Shown here in pieces: positions 35,401-47,112 of a stretch of 64,000 bases of DNA (within the stretch, counting starts at the first letter, position 1; every line of letters begins with the position of its first letter). A program made the translations under genes and the position numbers. The DNA is from Parapristionchus giblindavisi (taxonomy: Eukaryota; Nematoda; Chromadorea; Rhabditida; Diplogasteridae): positions 124,001 through 188,000 of the forward strand of contig CALSFV010000375.1 of assembly GCA_943737045.1 (NCBI GenBank). Direction: 5' to 3'. The notes beneath the pieces were generated by a model. That model had not been told where the DNA came from. It searched no databases and saw nothing but the letters and a program-made list of their open reading frames with translations.

Positions 35401-36356
35401 AAAATCGAGATTGCATCTAACGTTTTCTCAGATTTATTCGATATATATAATATTATTATTTATCTTAATTTCAGTCAATTTCGTTCGAGGACCTAGCAAA
35501 TCTGAAATATTTGGAAGCCACTTGCAAGGAAACTCTCAGATTCTTCCCGCTTGGAGCTTTGTATGTTCTTTCTTCAAATTTAAACTTCATCTTTCTATAA
35601 TGCTTATTTTTCTATTTTTATCTTATCTTATCTTTTTTCTATTTTTCTTTTTCTTATTTTTCTATTTTTCTTTGAGGTACAATGACTTTGTTTATAATAT
35701 TTAATGACTTGTTAATGCATTAAATTTTATGAGAATTTATAAAAAAAATAATTCATATTTAATATCAAGTTTTCATTTAGTGCAAATTCCCGAATTTGTA
35801 TGAAAACAACACAAGTTTGTGGATATGAAATAGAAGAAGGGACAGATATTCAAGTTGATACATTTACTCTACATTTCAATAAGGAAATCTATGGTGAAGA
35901 TGCTGAAGAATTCGTACCTGAAAGGTTTGTGATCTTTGATCTTTGATCTCTTCATCACTAATCGTTGATATTTGATCTTTTCATAATTGATCTTTGATCT
36001 TTCTTAGATGGCTTGACGATAGTCATCGAGTACCACCAAATGCTTATATTCCATTCGGAGCTGGACCAAGAATTTGCATTGGCATGAGGTTAGTGTGATT
36101 TGATTATTGATTGATTATTGATCTATAAATTGAAAATCTTTTCAGACTAGCGTTAATGGAGGAAAAGATGGCACTCGCTCATCTTCTGAAACGTTTCAAT
36201 TTCGTCAAAGGAACCACGGTAAGATTTTACTGATCTCAAACGAAATTTTAACGCGAAATATAGATTATTTCAATACAGGCCGATAAGCTCGATCTGCATG
36301 GCTCACTAACACTGACGCCGAAGACTGTTCCTATCAAAATTGTACCTCGATCTTAA
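32473..36356 (+). CDS. Cytochrome P450, CYP3-clan/CYP13-25-like (copy 1)
   Basis: Sixteen exons: 32473-32522, 32588-32726, 32919-33035, 33193-33275, 33404-33535, 33777-33876, 34032-34121, 34305-34385, 34445-34561, 34617-34677, 34735-34844, 35475-35560, 35781-35924, 36008-36088, 36146-36218, 36279-36356; 513 residues, normal for the family. Seen in order: N-terminal membrane anchor, YWSRRGI near residue 25, I-helix AGFDTTA (exons 10-11), ExxR as KETLRFFP (exon 12), PER motif region FVPERW, and haem-binding loop [10 protein letters not shown] with the thiolate Cys (exon 14). It is a microsomal monooxygenase; nematode relatives act in detoxification and lipid metabolism. Intron 3 starts with GC (AAAG|GCACGT) where copy 2 has GT. 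Intron 11 contains a tRNA-Thr gene on the same strand. Confidence 0.92.
34223..34300. repeat. Short tandem repeat (ATTGATTGAT/ATTG units)
   Basis: About six copies of TGATTGATAT in intron 7 of P450 copy 1. Confidence 0.85.
35092..35162 (+). tRNA. tRNA-Thr (CGU), intronic in P450 copy 1
   Basis: 71-nt cloverleaf: acceptor GCCACCT/AGGTGGC, anticodon stem TCGCT/AGCGA with loop CTCGTAA, T arm GCAGG-TTCGATT-CCTGC, discriminator A at 35163. Anticodon at 35124-35126. It is identical in sequence to the copy at 38341-38411. Confidence 0.95.
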
Positions 36357-36597
36357 TAATTTCCTTATATAGGATTCTAGTTTCATTGTTTTCTTTCAAT
36401 TTTAGTTGTTTCTTTCTATATTAATACGAGTAATAATGATATTCAAATCTCTGAACAATTGTTCGCATATCACTATAAACATCGACTACTAACACGTAAT
36501 ATCGTGTACATTAGGATATTTAGGCATTGTACAATTCAAATAGAAGAAAATAATTGAAGCAGTCATATAGAGAAACCTCTGAGCGTCAAATACAACT

Positions 36598-36669
36598 GCC
36601 ATGATAGCTCAGTTGGGAGAGCATATGACTGAAGATCATAAGGTCGCCGGTTCGATCCCGGCTCGTGGC
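36598..36669 (+). tRNA. tRNA-Phe (GAA)
   Basis: Same cloverleaf as the other tRNA-Phe copies with one change just after the D arm (GAGCATATGA instead of GAGCGTATGA). It lies 241 bp after the stop of P450 copy 1 and faces the copy at 36996. Confidence 0.95.
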
Positions 36670-36796
36670 ATTCCTTTTTGTTGATTTTTACGAGAAAACT
36701 TATTTGATGATATCTGTTCATACGACTACGACTAAATAAATAATCTTTTCCTAACACCTCATCTTTTCATTTGTTCATGCAGAACTTTGGCTATCG

Positions 36797-36816
36797 TTCT
36801 TCCCGGCTCGTGGCAT
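36797..36816 (+). pseudogene. tRNA-Phe 3'-end fragment
   Basis: TTCCCGGCTCGTGGCATTC repeats the last 15 nt of the tRNA-Phe plus its 3' flank, at the centre of the P450 palindrome. Confidence 0.7.
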
Positions 36817-36995
36817 TCTTTTGCGATAGGCTGAAATTGGCCGGGATGAAAATTTAATTAAACGAAATACATTTGCAAAATTTCTTTATTCTCTTAATTA
36901 TTTTTTCAATATAAGAAGATGGAATGCGAGTAGGAAAACGGCGAAAATAGAGATCATCAGTCTAATATTTCGCATCATTTTCTGCAAAAGAGAAT

Positions 36996-37067
36996 GCCAC
37001 GAGCCGGGATCGAACCGGCGACCTTATGATCTTCAGTCATACGCTCTCCCAACTGAGCTATCATGGC
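36996..37067 (-). tRNA. tRNA-Phe (GAA)
   Basis: Full cloverleaf on the minus strand, convergent with the copy at 36598 across a 326-bp spacer; downstream of P450 copy 2. Confidence 0.95.
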
Positions 37068-37348
37068 AGTTGGAAGCACTCACGGATACACCTATTGTAT
37101 TATTTTCATTTGCATTTCTCCCTTGAAATGTTGAAATGTATGAAACAAAGATCAACTTACACAACATAATGTATTTATTTCTTATATAATAGCAGCCTAG
37201 CAGTGATCACTCGCAGGACTTCGTGTGCTTTGAATAATGGGTTGTACCTTTTACTTTTTTTATAAAATACGAACATATTATCTTTATCATCATAATTACA
37301 CGTATTGTCAACAAGTAAAACCACAAAAAATGAATCATGAAGAGATTT

Positions 37349-40300
37349 TTAAGATCGACGCACAATTTTGATCGGAACAGTCTTTGGCGTCAGTGTTAGT
37401 GAGCCATGCAAGTCGAGTTTATCGGCCTGTATTTAAATAATCGATATTTCGCGTTCAAATATGGTTTGAAATCACTAAAATCATACCGTGATTCCTTTGA
37501 CAAAATTGAAACGTTTCAGAAGATGAGCCAGTGCCATCTTCTCCTCCATTAACGCTAGTCTGAAAAAAAAAATTTCATTTTCGGTTTGTGCATAAATAAT
37601 CAATCAATAATCATATCACACTAACCTCATACCAACGCAAATTCTTGGTCCGGCTCCGAATGGAATATAAGCATTTGGTGGTACTCGACGACTATCGTCA
37701 AGCCATCTTAGAAAGATCAAAGATCAAAGATGAAGAGATCAACGATCAGTGATGAAAAGATCAAAGATCAAAGATCACAAACCTTTCAGGTACGAATTCT
37801 TCAGCATCTTCACCATAGATTTTCTTTTTGAAATGAAGAGTAAATGTATCAACTTGAATATCTGTCCCTTCTTCTATTTCATATCCACAAACTTGTGTCG
37901 TTTTCATACAAGTTCGAGAATTCGCACTGAAAGCAAAACTTATTGAGAAAAAATGCTTTTAAAACTTAATGTAATTAGTATTTAAAAGAAGTCTGATAAA
38001 AATATGCAGCGTTAATTTGAAGAAAGAAACTTACAACGCTCCAAGCGGGAAGAATCTGAGAGTTTCCTTGCAAGTGGCTTCCAAATATTTCAGATTTGCC
38101 AAATCCTCGAACGAAATTGACTGAAATAAGGATAAATTTAAAAAATTTTACCGTTGAAATCTTTAAAACGTTAGAATCATTCCAGAGTTATCAATGGTAG
38201 AAGAGTAGTAGTATAATTTTATGATCTTTGAATGTTGTTTCCTTTGTTCATTTCATTAGTGAAAATACGCGAAAAATGAAAAAAATGAAAAATTCTTTTC
38301 GTGTTCTAATAATGGGATTTATCTCGGTTCAAAAGGAATTGCCACCTGCAGGAATCGAACCTGCGACCTTCGCTTTACGAGAGCGACGCTCTGCCCCTAA
38401 GCCAAGGTGGCGGATATTTGATCAGTTGATACAGTGCTTCATGACCTCATGCAAAATTGTGATGGTTTTCATCAATATTGCATTTTATTTCTATGTCTAG
38501 TTGCATACTTTTTCCAGTATTTATTTTTTCCCTTTTACTAATATATTTTAATATTTTTACAGAATGATTGATCTTGAAAAGATTGATTAATAGTAGTCAT
38601 GATATTGAATTTGTCTAGTACTTTCGTACTTATCAAAACATTTTCTCTCCTTTTTTCTGATATATTTTATATTTTTTATAGAAGCCTTGGTATTCTCAAA
38701 AAATTAATAAAGAATAATCGTCATGATATTTCTCTCATCTCTGAAACTTACTTCATCTTGACAGATTTCATCAATTTCTTCTTGACATTTTCTCATAACT
38801 TCTGGATTCTTCGACAACATCCATGATGTGTAAGCAAGTGCATTTGCTGTTGTATCGAAACCTTAAACGGAAACTACCGTATGGCGGATATTCGTATTGG
38901 GACTGAAACAGGTACAAACCGGCAAGAAGGAATACGATGCATTGGGAAACAACTTCATCTACCGATAGCGATTTTGACACCTGAAATTGCAGAGATCTTG
39001 ATTTGCATTTCCTTATCGTTCTAAATCATATTAATCGTCAATAATATCTCTCCACATCCACTCTAAACTCACTCAAAAGCTATTCAAAATCGATTAAATC
39101 TATCACATATGCTTTTTAATCAATTACTAGTTGATAATTGAACTAATTGCCACGATGAATAAAAATAGGGAATAATTTTTCACATTTTGCAAGAAATGTG
39201 CACATTTCTATAATGTTTTAGCAATATGAGACTCGAAAATGTGTAGATTATAGCTCACCTTGGAATCGCTCAATTTGAATTCATTGATCTGTTCAATAGG
39301 CTCTGGATCAGCCGAATAGTTGAGGAAGATATCGATAAAGTCTTGAGTTCCCGTAATCGTCGCTTTAGGATTAGATTCCTGAAATTACTTTTTCTATGGA
39401 CTTTATATATTATTATATTAAGAGGCATGTTCCCTAAGACTCGATCATATTCGACCACCCCCGGACACGTGCGCTAGCAATGAGAACTGGGGGTCCATAC
39501 TTGGGTGTTAGGAGTGTCACCGGCCCTTATTACACAAAACAGCAGAAATTTCCGGTTTGTGCCCTCAGGCTATTAAAAAAAATAATTTTAATAAAAAACG
39601 TTAAAAAATCATAATTTTTCAAATTGTTGAGATGAAGTCTAAATATCATTTGCGATGCGTCTAGGGTGCACAGAGGTTGCTAATACACTATTAGCATCGA
39701 ATGTGCGTTGATTCCTAAACCACTTTTTTGACTCAAAATTTTGGTTTTTTCGGACAAATTATCGCTTGTTGTAGATTGCTGCAAAGATTTCCGACCAGGT
39801 ATTATAGCCTAAGCAATTCTGCATTGATTTCACTTAAAACCGGGTTCTTCCCGTTAGACCATCTTGCCGAAATTTTCGTTCGAATTTCCGTCATCGATGG
39901 TTTTCCCGAACAAATGTTTTTTCCAAACGTATTTTCCAAACGATTGGTGGGGAATTGTGCTCTAGACAAAGTTTCGATATGAGACCAGTAACATGACACA
40001 CGAAGCCCATCACTTGGATCAATTTGAAAATTTCGATTTTCATGACCCCGGGGTCATGGTCTGAAAATTTCAAAATTTCTCAAGTTTGAAATGTTTTCAT
40101 TTATGTGGCTTATCGGGAAGTACTAATGTTGTGAATAATATTCAGCCAATGCTCAATGGCTGATCTAAATTTTCAACCATTTTTTCGAAAATTTTCTTTC
40201 TAAATGAATGCGAAAAATCAGAATTGTGCTTGAATAAGTTTCCAACTTGCTTTCTGTAACATTCTGTCATAGTACTTTGCAATGTACATTATCAATATGA

Positions 40301-43300
40301 AAATCCTTTATTTTCGAAAATTCATAAAATTCAATTTGAGTGCCTACTTTCACGGCAAATTGCTAAAATATTGCAGTTTTTCGACTCGAATGCTGCGACA
40401 ATGAGCAAATGACAATGACAATGTGAAGTTTCATGATGAGTAAAATATAGTAGAACTGAAATCACGGCATTCGGCTCACTTTTGAAAAATCGATTTCCAT
40501 GACCCCGGGGTCATAGTAAAAAATATGAATTTTCGAAATTGAACGATTTTCATATTGATTATGTACATTACAAAGTACTATGACGGAATGTTATAGAAAG
40601 CAAGTTGGAAACTGATTCAAACACAATTCTGATTTTTCGCACGCATTTAGAACGAAAATGTTCGAAAAAATGGTTGAAAGGATAGATCAGCCATTGAGCA
40701 TTGGCTGAATATTATTCACATCATTACTACTTTACAATAAGCTGCATAAATGAAAACATTTCAAACGTGAGAATTTTTGAAATTTTCGGACCATGACCCC
40801 GGGGTCATGAAAATCGAAATTTTCAAATTGATCCAAGTGATGGGCTTCGTGTGTCATATCACTCGTCTCTCCTCGAAAGTTTGAGTAGGTCACAATTCCG
40901 CACCAATCGTTTGGAAAATACAGCATTTGTTCGGGAAAACCATCGATGACGGAAATTCGAACGAAAATTTCGGCAAGATGGTCTGACGGGAAGAACCCGG
41001 TTTTAAGTGAAATCAATGCAAAATTGCTTAGGCTACAATACCTGGTCGGAAATCTTTGCAGCAATCTACAACAAGCGATAATTTGCCCGAAAAAACCAAA
41101 ATTTTGAGTCAAAAAAGTGGTTTAGGAATCAACGCACATTCGATGTTAATAGCGAATTAGTAAGCTCTGTGCACCCTAGACGCACCGCAAATGATATTTA
41201 GACTTCATCTCAACAATTTGAGAAATTATGATTTTTAAAAGTTTATTTTTGAAATTAATTTTTCTAATAGCCTGAGGGCACAAACAGGAAATTTCTGCTG
41301 TTTTGTGTAATAAGGGCCGGTGACACTCCTAACACCCAAGTATGGACCCCCAGTTCCCATTGCTAGCGCATGTGTCCGGGGGTGGTCGAGTCTTAACGGC
41401 CATCTCTCTTAATATATTTTCAGGATATTAGTCTAAGACAATAAGGGTAGAAAATAGATGTACCCTTTGTTTGATTCGATCCCTCACTGCATTCTCCATC
41501 TCTGTTCTAAGTGCTTGGAAAGCTCGCGTCAAGGGAGTGTTAACCTGTAAATCCAGTCATTTAGATGGTAAAACATTCCATAGTAATTTACAGCATTTAC
41601 ATTATTATCCTATCACAAGCTCACAGCGGAGACTTTTACATTACCGCTATGGCTATACTCGCTCTTCTTGACTTTTTCGATGTCCACAACTACCTATACT
41701 TATGCTACCCCGTTGTGGCATAGTAAATTATGTATCCAACCATTTTTCTTGTTTATGTCCTATGTATTGTTCATTACGTACCAGCATAATAAAGTTATTA
41801 TTAATAATTTGTCTGCAAGATATGCCGAGTCACCTTTCATTTATTACTTTCTTCTAGATAGCGAAGTCAATATCATCACCTATTTATTTTTGTTCATATC
41901 ATTTTCATGTGTCGTTGCATGCGTGTGCATGTAGATAAAATATAAATATATGTGTGGCCAGGGTAGAGTCAAAATAGCATGAGTGATGGTTATGGGAAAT
42001 TAGACCTCCGACTTACCCTGTGTAAAACCATTCGAAGAATGTAAACAATGAAGGGAAAGGCGTATTTGAGATGGATGATGGCTATATCGAAGTCCTTCAT
42101 GAACATCTACAAGACATTTATTTTCTGTGTTTAAAGGTGGACTCCCGCGAATATTTTCGTGAACAAACTGTGAAGACAGAAGGTTAGCAGTTATTCTACG
42201 CACAGTACACTATTTACTTTATGCTAATTCAGCTTATTGATCGCTAGAATCATGAATGAATCATGCTTGCAATCGCAGGCAAAGGTGCGCTTTTTGAAAA
42301 TAAGAAAGTTCGGCAATAGGATTCGAACCCGCGACCATGCGATATCTAATCAGAAGTCATACCACTGCGCTAAGGGATTGACGACCTTTAAAGGTGGACA
42401 CTCGCGAATGTTCATTCAAATCTCTTGTATCTCGCTTATGCAAGTGAAAAGTGATATACAAGAAGAGTGAGTCACCGCTCGTCAATCCCTTAGCGCAGTG
42501 GTAACACTTCTGTCTAGATAGCGCATGGCCGTGGGTTCGAATAGTATTGCCGAACTTTCCTATTTTCAAAAAGCGCCCCTTTGCCTGAGATTGCAAGCAT
42601 GATTCATTCATGTTTCTAGCAATCAATAAGCAGAATTAGCGTTAAATAAATGATGTACTGTATGTAGCATAACTTTTGCCACCTTTCTGTCTTTACAGTT
42701 TGTTCACGAAAATATTCGCGGGAGTCCACCTTTAAAGGCATTATAGTTAGAATATATTTATTACACCCTGAGGAAATTTGAAATTTTTAAATCGTGGACA
42801 AGGCAAAATTGTTAGCTTTGAAGAGATGAAGATCTGTCATGATTGGGGCGTTAAAGAAGGGGACCCATGAGTTGGCATGACTGACTCAAGCCACGATAAG
42901 CATGCTGGCTATTGTTTATATTATATGGTAATTGGCGTAAGGGATAATGAGAAAATGAGAGAGAAAGTATGTAAATTCGATGAGCACTCTCTACATGCCT
43001 TGAAAGTTGTACTTTCAATGCTCATAGTGAGCTTTAAACATATCGGGAATCAATATCAGATATGTCTTTCGATTCGTGTGATGAATCTCTATCATACTAT
43101 CCGAACAGTCTTATTACGAAAAAACTTGTGGGTCTCCATCTTTAAACCGAAAAATTCGAAAAACGTGTTTTTTTCGGTTTTAAAATAAATAAATAAATGA
43201 AAAAAAAACGAAAAAAACATCTTGAGGTGAAAAAGAGATATACCTCCTTCACAATTGGCAAACGATGATTATTGAAGAGTGTGGACTCCTTTTGTCCCAT

Positions 43301-45958
43301 TACCAATCGACTGATTGTATCCATTGTGTACTCCATGTAGAATCTAATTGTAAGATGTGTAAAAAATTAAAATTTAATTGTATAATTTTTGCAGCATCTA
43401 TACAAGACTGGCTGCGTTATGCATTATAGCGTGTACTCGAGCCAAGTTTTTTTTTCAGCTCTTTACTTATTTCGCTTCGTAAGGATATTTTTGATTCTCA
43501 AAATCTATATCAGTGATATCAAGTACTTTTTATAACTGCGCATCCATGGAAAATAGTTACATTACTGTAAACAAACAATTAAATAGAACACAAAAGCGGA
43601 TGTGTAGACCTTGAATTCGTATTTTCCCGCCCTTTATTTTATGTGTATCTTGCATATTTCAATTCAAATTTTCATTGGCATATTGCTTCTTGAGTTTAAA
43701 ATCTGACTGAAAATTCGCGAATCAAAAGAACAAACAACATTTAAAAAACTGAAATTACTCACTCATGAATATTGAAGGGTCCCTTATTCAGATGTCTCTC
43801 CTCCATTATTCTCACCAGATTCATAGCAGAATCTTCGATGATAGGACGAATATTCTTCAATGCCGAAGTGGAGAAAGATGGAGCAGATATTGCTCTGGAA
43901 TCAGTTATTGATTTAAAAATATATTTTTGGATTTATTTATTTATCGTTTTATCAGTCACTTACTGGGGGAAAATTATGCGATTTGCGAAATTTTAGATCA
44001 TCAGAATACATTTGAGTCATACACGGATTACCCCTGATCGTACAACATTTTCAAATTCCAAAAGTAACGAGTTTTTTGTATCATCATAGTAACATGAGAA
44101 ATAAACACTGCAAGATGATTATCCAGAAACACTGCAAGATGATTATCCTAATAAAAAATGGAAAAATGAATATTACCGTAATCTCTTCCATCTGGCTCCT
44201 CTTGCGAAGAATAGATGCACTTTCGGATCTTTGTCCACATCGGGACTCAGTATGGCGGTCTGAAAATACCGTATCAGTGAGACAAAACGAAGAAATACTG
44301 TGTAAAATGAAGAGAATGTATTTGGAAAATGCGCAAAAAGACTGCCACGAGCCGGGATCGAACCGGCGACCTTATGATCTTCAGTCATACGCTCTCCCAA
44401 CTGAGCTATCATGGCTGATGGGGATAACTCTCAGGGTTACATTAATATTCATTCAGCCTAGATCAGCACTACATTTTTCGGTTGTTCGAAGAAAGACGCT
44501 CTCAGGATATTCATGATAAAAAAGAATAAGCGGGTAAAATAGAGTAAACTGCTTACAGCCTATGTATCTATCCACACGTTTAATCTTTCTGATTTTGATC
44601 CTCTTTTTTTAAACTATCGCATCATTTAAAAAAAAATCTCCATTTTCAATGTCAAAATACTACGATCGAAACAATTCCTTGAAAGGCACATGCGGTCTGA
44701 ACGTATTAAACGTCGAAACACGGACTCACACTTTTCCTCTCAACGATGACGAAACCCATGCTTACCTTTCTCGAGTAAAAGTTGTCAAACTGCTTGAAGA
44801 ATATCTCATTGACCATATCAGGATCGGACGTTACCAGAATATTGGTTGAGCCTTCTCGGAGACCATAAACTGTGCCATATTCCTGTAATTGAATCGATAT
44901 TGATCTACACTTGACAGTTTTTTTCGAGACTCTTACAGTTCAACGAAATTTTGCCATTTATTTTTGAAATTCATGCATTTTATTTTCTGATATTGAGAAT
45001 AGTTGTTTTTAGCCCAATAAAGTTTTGCCATTTATTTTTGAAATTCATGCATTTTATTTTCTGATATTGAGAATAGTTGTTTTTTTTAGTTTTTGTTTAT
45101 ATATATATATTGCAAATAACCAAAAGTGCGCAGAACTCTTTTGGTCATGCCAATAAGACCCTATAAGAATAGAGTGAAACATATTTGATCGCGCAAGAAA
45201 AAATTGCCATCACATGTCAAAAGGCAAACAAGGCAAAAGAAGATTTGTTTTCGAGACTGGTTATTCTAGTCACACGATGTCTTGTGGGAGATCACTGCTT
45301 GTGACAATTCAAGGCCAATTCAGTCCGGAGGGCCTAATCTCTTCTTCGGACTTACTTTACTTTATGTTAGGGTAACCAGAGAAATATCTATTAGATCTAG
45401 CTCCAACGAACCTTTGTCCACTCTCGTTGTTTGAGAATTCTCGGTTCGTTCTTTATGAAGAGTGATTTGGAGTTTCCGAAGATTATCGATTCTTGTCGCA
45501 CTTGTGGTACTCCCCGTCGAGTCCAGTAGGTCGATTTGTGCAAGAAATAACTAGAATTTGTTTATCATTGACATGATCGAGATGATTACATTGGTTTATT
45601 GATAGACATCATTGACAGTGTGTCCTCCGTCTGATAAGTCTATGTGAAATTAAAGGGAGCGTAACCTCACTCAATGGTCTCTTCGATTGCTCTCTCGTTG
45701 TTAGAGAACAGAAAAATAGTGTGCGCAATGAAGAGACCATTGAGTGAGGTAACGCTCCCTTTAAGTGAACTGTGGTCGAGCTATTTTCTCCCTCCGCTCT
45801 GGCAATTCTCACTCGTAGATTAAGAAAGCAGGAGAACGCTGTCAGGGCGGAGAGTTTCAAATTTGCTCGGGTGTGACTTTAAAACTTCCGTTCAAAAAAA
45901 AAACTCACAAGTACACAGCTGCAGTCAGTGTGGCTATCGCCACCAAAAATGCTATCAT
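37349..45958 (-). CDS. Cytochrome P450, copy 2 (inverted duplicate, exon 7 missing)
   Basis: Fifteen exons with the same phases as copy 1: 45909-45958, 45412-45550, 44766-44882, 44177-44259, 43763-43894, 43244-43343, 41464-41544, 39259-39378, 38920-38980, 38752-38861, 38035-38120, 37783-37926, 37626-37706, 37487-37559, 37349-37426. Haem loop [11 protein letters not shown]-helix AGFDTTA and ExxR are present and all frames are open. The equivalent of copy 1's 90-nt exon 7 ([20 protein letters not shown] region, helices F-G) was not found in 41545-43243, which instead holds two tRNA-headed elements. Skipping it keeps frame but removes 30 residues of the substrate-access region, so activity is doubtful. 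Intron 8 holds a 2-kb foldback and intron 3 a tRNA-Phe. 484 residues as joined. Confidence 0.85.
38341..38411 (-). tRNA. tRNA-Thr (CGU), intronic in P450 copy 2
   Basis: Identical over 71 nt to 35092-35162 and located in the equivalent intron 11, on the host gene's sense strand, although the intron sequence around it has diverged. Confidence 0.95.
39418..41408. mobile_element. 2-kb foldback element in P450 copy 2
   Basis: The left arm from 39430 (ACTCGATCATATTCGACCAC) and the right arm ending near 41395 are inverse copies for about 800-900 bp with scattered mismatches. Blocks such as GGGCCGGTGACACTCCTAAC and TGACCCCGGGGTCATG recur in both. The centre is near 40400. No transposase frame is seen. 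Confidence 0.85.
41545..42130. other. Intron 6/7 remnant of P450 copy 2
   Basis: No P450 exon, repeat or gene is recognised here. Confidence 0.4.
42131..42393 (-). mobile_element. tRNA-headed MITE/SINE-like element
   Basis: TTAAAGGTGGACTCCCGCGA at 42131 to GACCTTTAA at 42393. A minus-strand tRNA-like block at 42307-42381 has A-box TTAGCGCAGTGG and B-box GGTTCGAATCC. Same family as 8584-8856. Confidence 0.75.
42386..42735 (+). mobile_element. tRNA-headed element, second copy in opposite orientation
   Basis: Shares the CCTTTAAAGGTGG junction with the previous copy and ends GGGAGTCCACCTTTAA. The tRNA-like block at 42481-42557 has its B-box (GGGTTCGAATAG) partly decayed. Confidence 0.75.
44344..44415 (-). 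tRNA. tRNA-Phe (GAA), intronic in P450 copy 2
   Basis: Full cloverleaf in intron 3, same strand as the host gene; absent from intron 3 of copy 1. Its upstream flank (44416-44560) is homologous to that of the tRNA at 28597, so the gene moved with flanking DNA. Confidence 0.95.
44949..45090. repeat. Direct tandem duplication, 74-bp unit
   Basis: TTTTGCCATTTATTTTTGAA ... GAGAATAGTTGTTTTT occurs twice in a row in intron 2 of P450 copy 2. Confidence 0.9.
45652..45762. repeat. Palindromic MITE family 2
   Basis: Near-identical to 9171-9281 but in the opposite orientation; intron 1 of P450 copy 2. Confidence 0.85.
45772..45880. repeat. MITE family 1 copy
   Basis: TCCGCTCTGGCAATTCTCAC and complementary GGGCGGAGAGTTTCAAATTT; 10 bp from the family 2 element. 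Confidence 0.75.
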
Positions 45959-45963
45959 TATTC

Positions 45964-45973
45964 CTGAAATTCG
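45964..45973 (-). promoter_or_regulatory. Putative spliced-leader acceptor of P450 copy 2
   Basis: Minus-strand CGAATTTCAG ends 5 nt before the ATG at 45958. Confidence 0.5.
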
Positions 45974-47112
45974 AATTATTTAAAATTAACAGAAAAAAAG
46001 TGAGCATGCAGTCGGTACAAGTGAATGAATAGTATTCGCTTCGGACTATCACATAATATTGAGGGAGGAGTTGTTGTGAGCCATGATCTGTGCACTACAT
46101 TGTATCTAGATATAGAGAGGGTATGGCGAAATGGGCAGTTCCTGTTAAAGGGACAAACATCGATAAGAAATATTTCGTTCCTGAAAATTATTAACAAAAC
46201 ATTTAAAGGTATCCCAATGGCGCTTCACTTTTCAACGGATTTGTGGTACATGTTTCGATGTATAAGTTATAATAAAAGCACGCTCCAGCTAATTTTACTC
46301 CGCGCCTTGGCAATAAATACTCATTTGCAGACAAAGGAAAGAGAGTGTGGCCGGAGCAGAGAGTTTCAAATTAGCTCGGGGTGCGTCTTTAATTGATCAC
46401 AAACTATAGACTATTCTAGATTGTGCGAGTATGTGCAGTATCGCACGTGTCTCTACATTAATTGTTTACCATTGACCTGTGCATTTGTGCCAAAATGTGA
46501 CTTGCACTTGTCGGTTACTAACCTTGTGAAATACACGATCAAGTAGATTTTTATTTAAAAAACTTACTAATAATCAATTCTTCCTCGGGATACGATAGAG
46601 GTTCGATTTTTTCTTGATTGTGAGAGACCGGATTATCACAGAATTCTACTGTTGGCCACACAAGCGGGAGAGCACAGAGATTAAATTTGCCCGAATAACG
46701 TTAGTTGGCGAGCGATTTGCTCATATTCTGGTAAATGTTAGCCTGTATATGGGTAAATCGATGGTTTTTGGGATAACATTTGCCCAAATGGGCAAATCGT
46801 TTAGATAAGTAGTGGAAGTTGGCAAATCTAGTACCCATATTTGGGCAATTTTGCTCTCTGTGAGTATTCATTTTGAGAAAAAAATTGGCTCACCTTTATA
46901 ATTATCACTCTCCCGCAGTACTTCGTGCGCCTTGAAATTATTTTCCCTTACCCATATTAATTGATTCACGTTTGTGAAATATGTTCTATTGGAATAATTT
47001 TATTTTTCGCCATCATTAATTAATTTTTTCTGTGTGAAATATAATTTGTCAAAGTATGCAACGCGTGATAGTATTTGTACAATTCATTTTTTAAACCAGT
47101 TTCATTGTGTTA
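45974..47112. other. Gene-free intergenic region
   Basis: Holds a MITE (46277-46392) and a stretch of degenerate TTTGCCCAAATGGGCAAAT-like motifs (46670-46860) in style like the edges of the giant palindrome. The 123-codon plus-strand frame 46025-46396 runs into the MITE and is not called. Confidence 0.4.
46277..46392. repeat. MITE family 1 copy
   Basis: AAGCACGCTCCAGCTAATTT to TTCAAATTAGCTCGGGGTGC. Confidence 0.75.
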
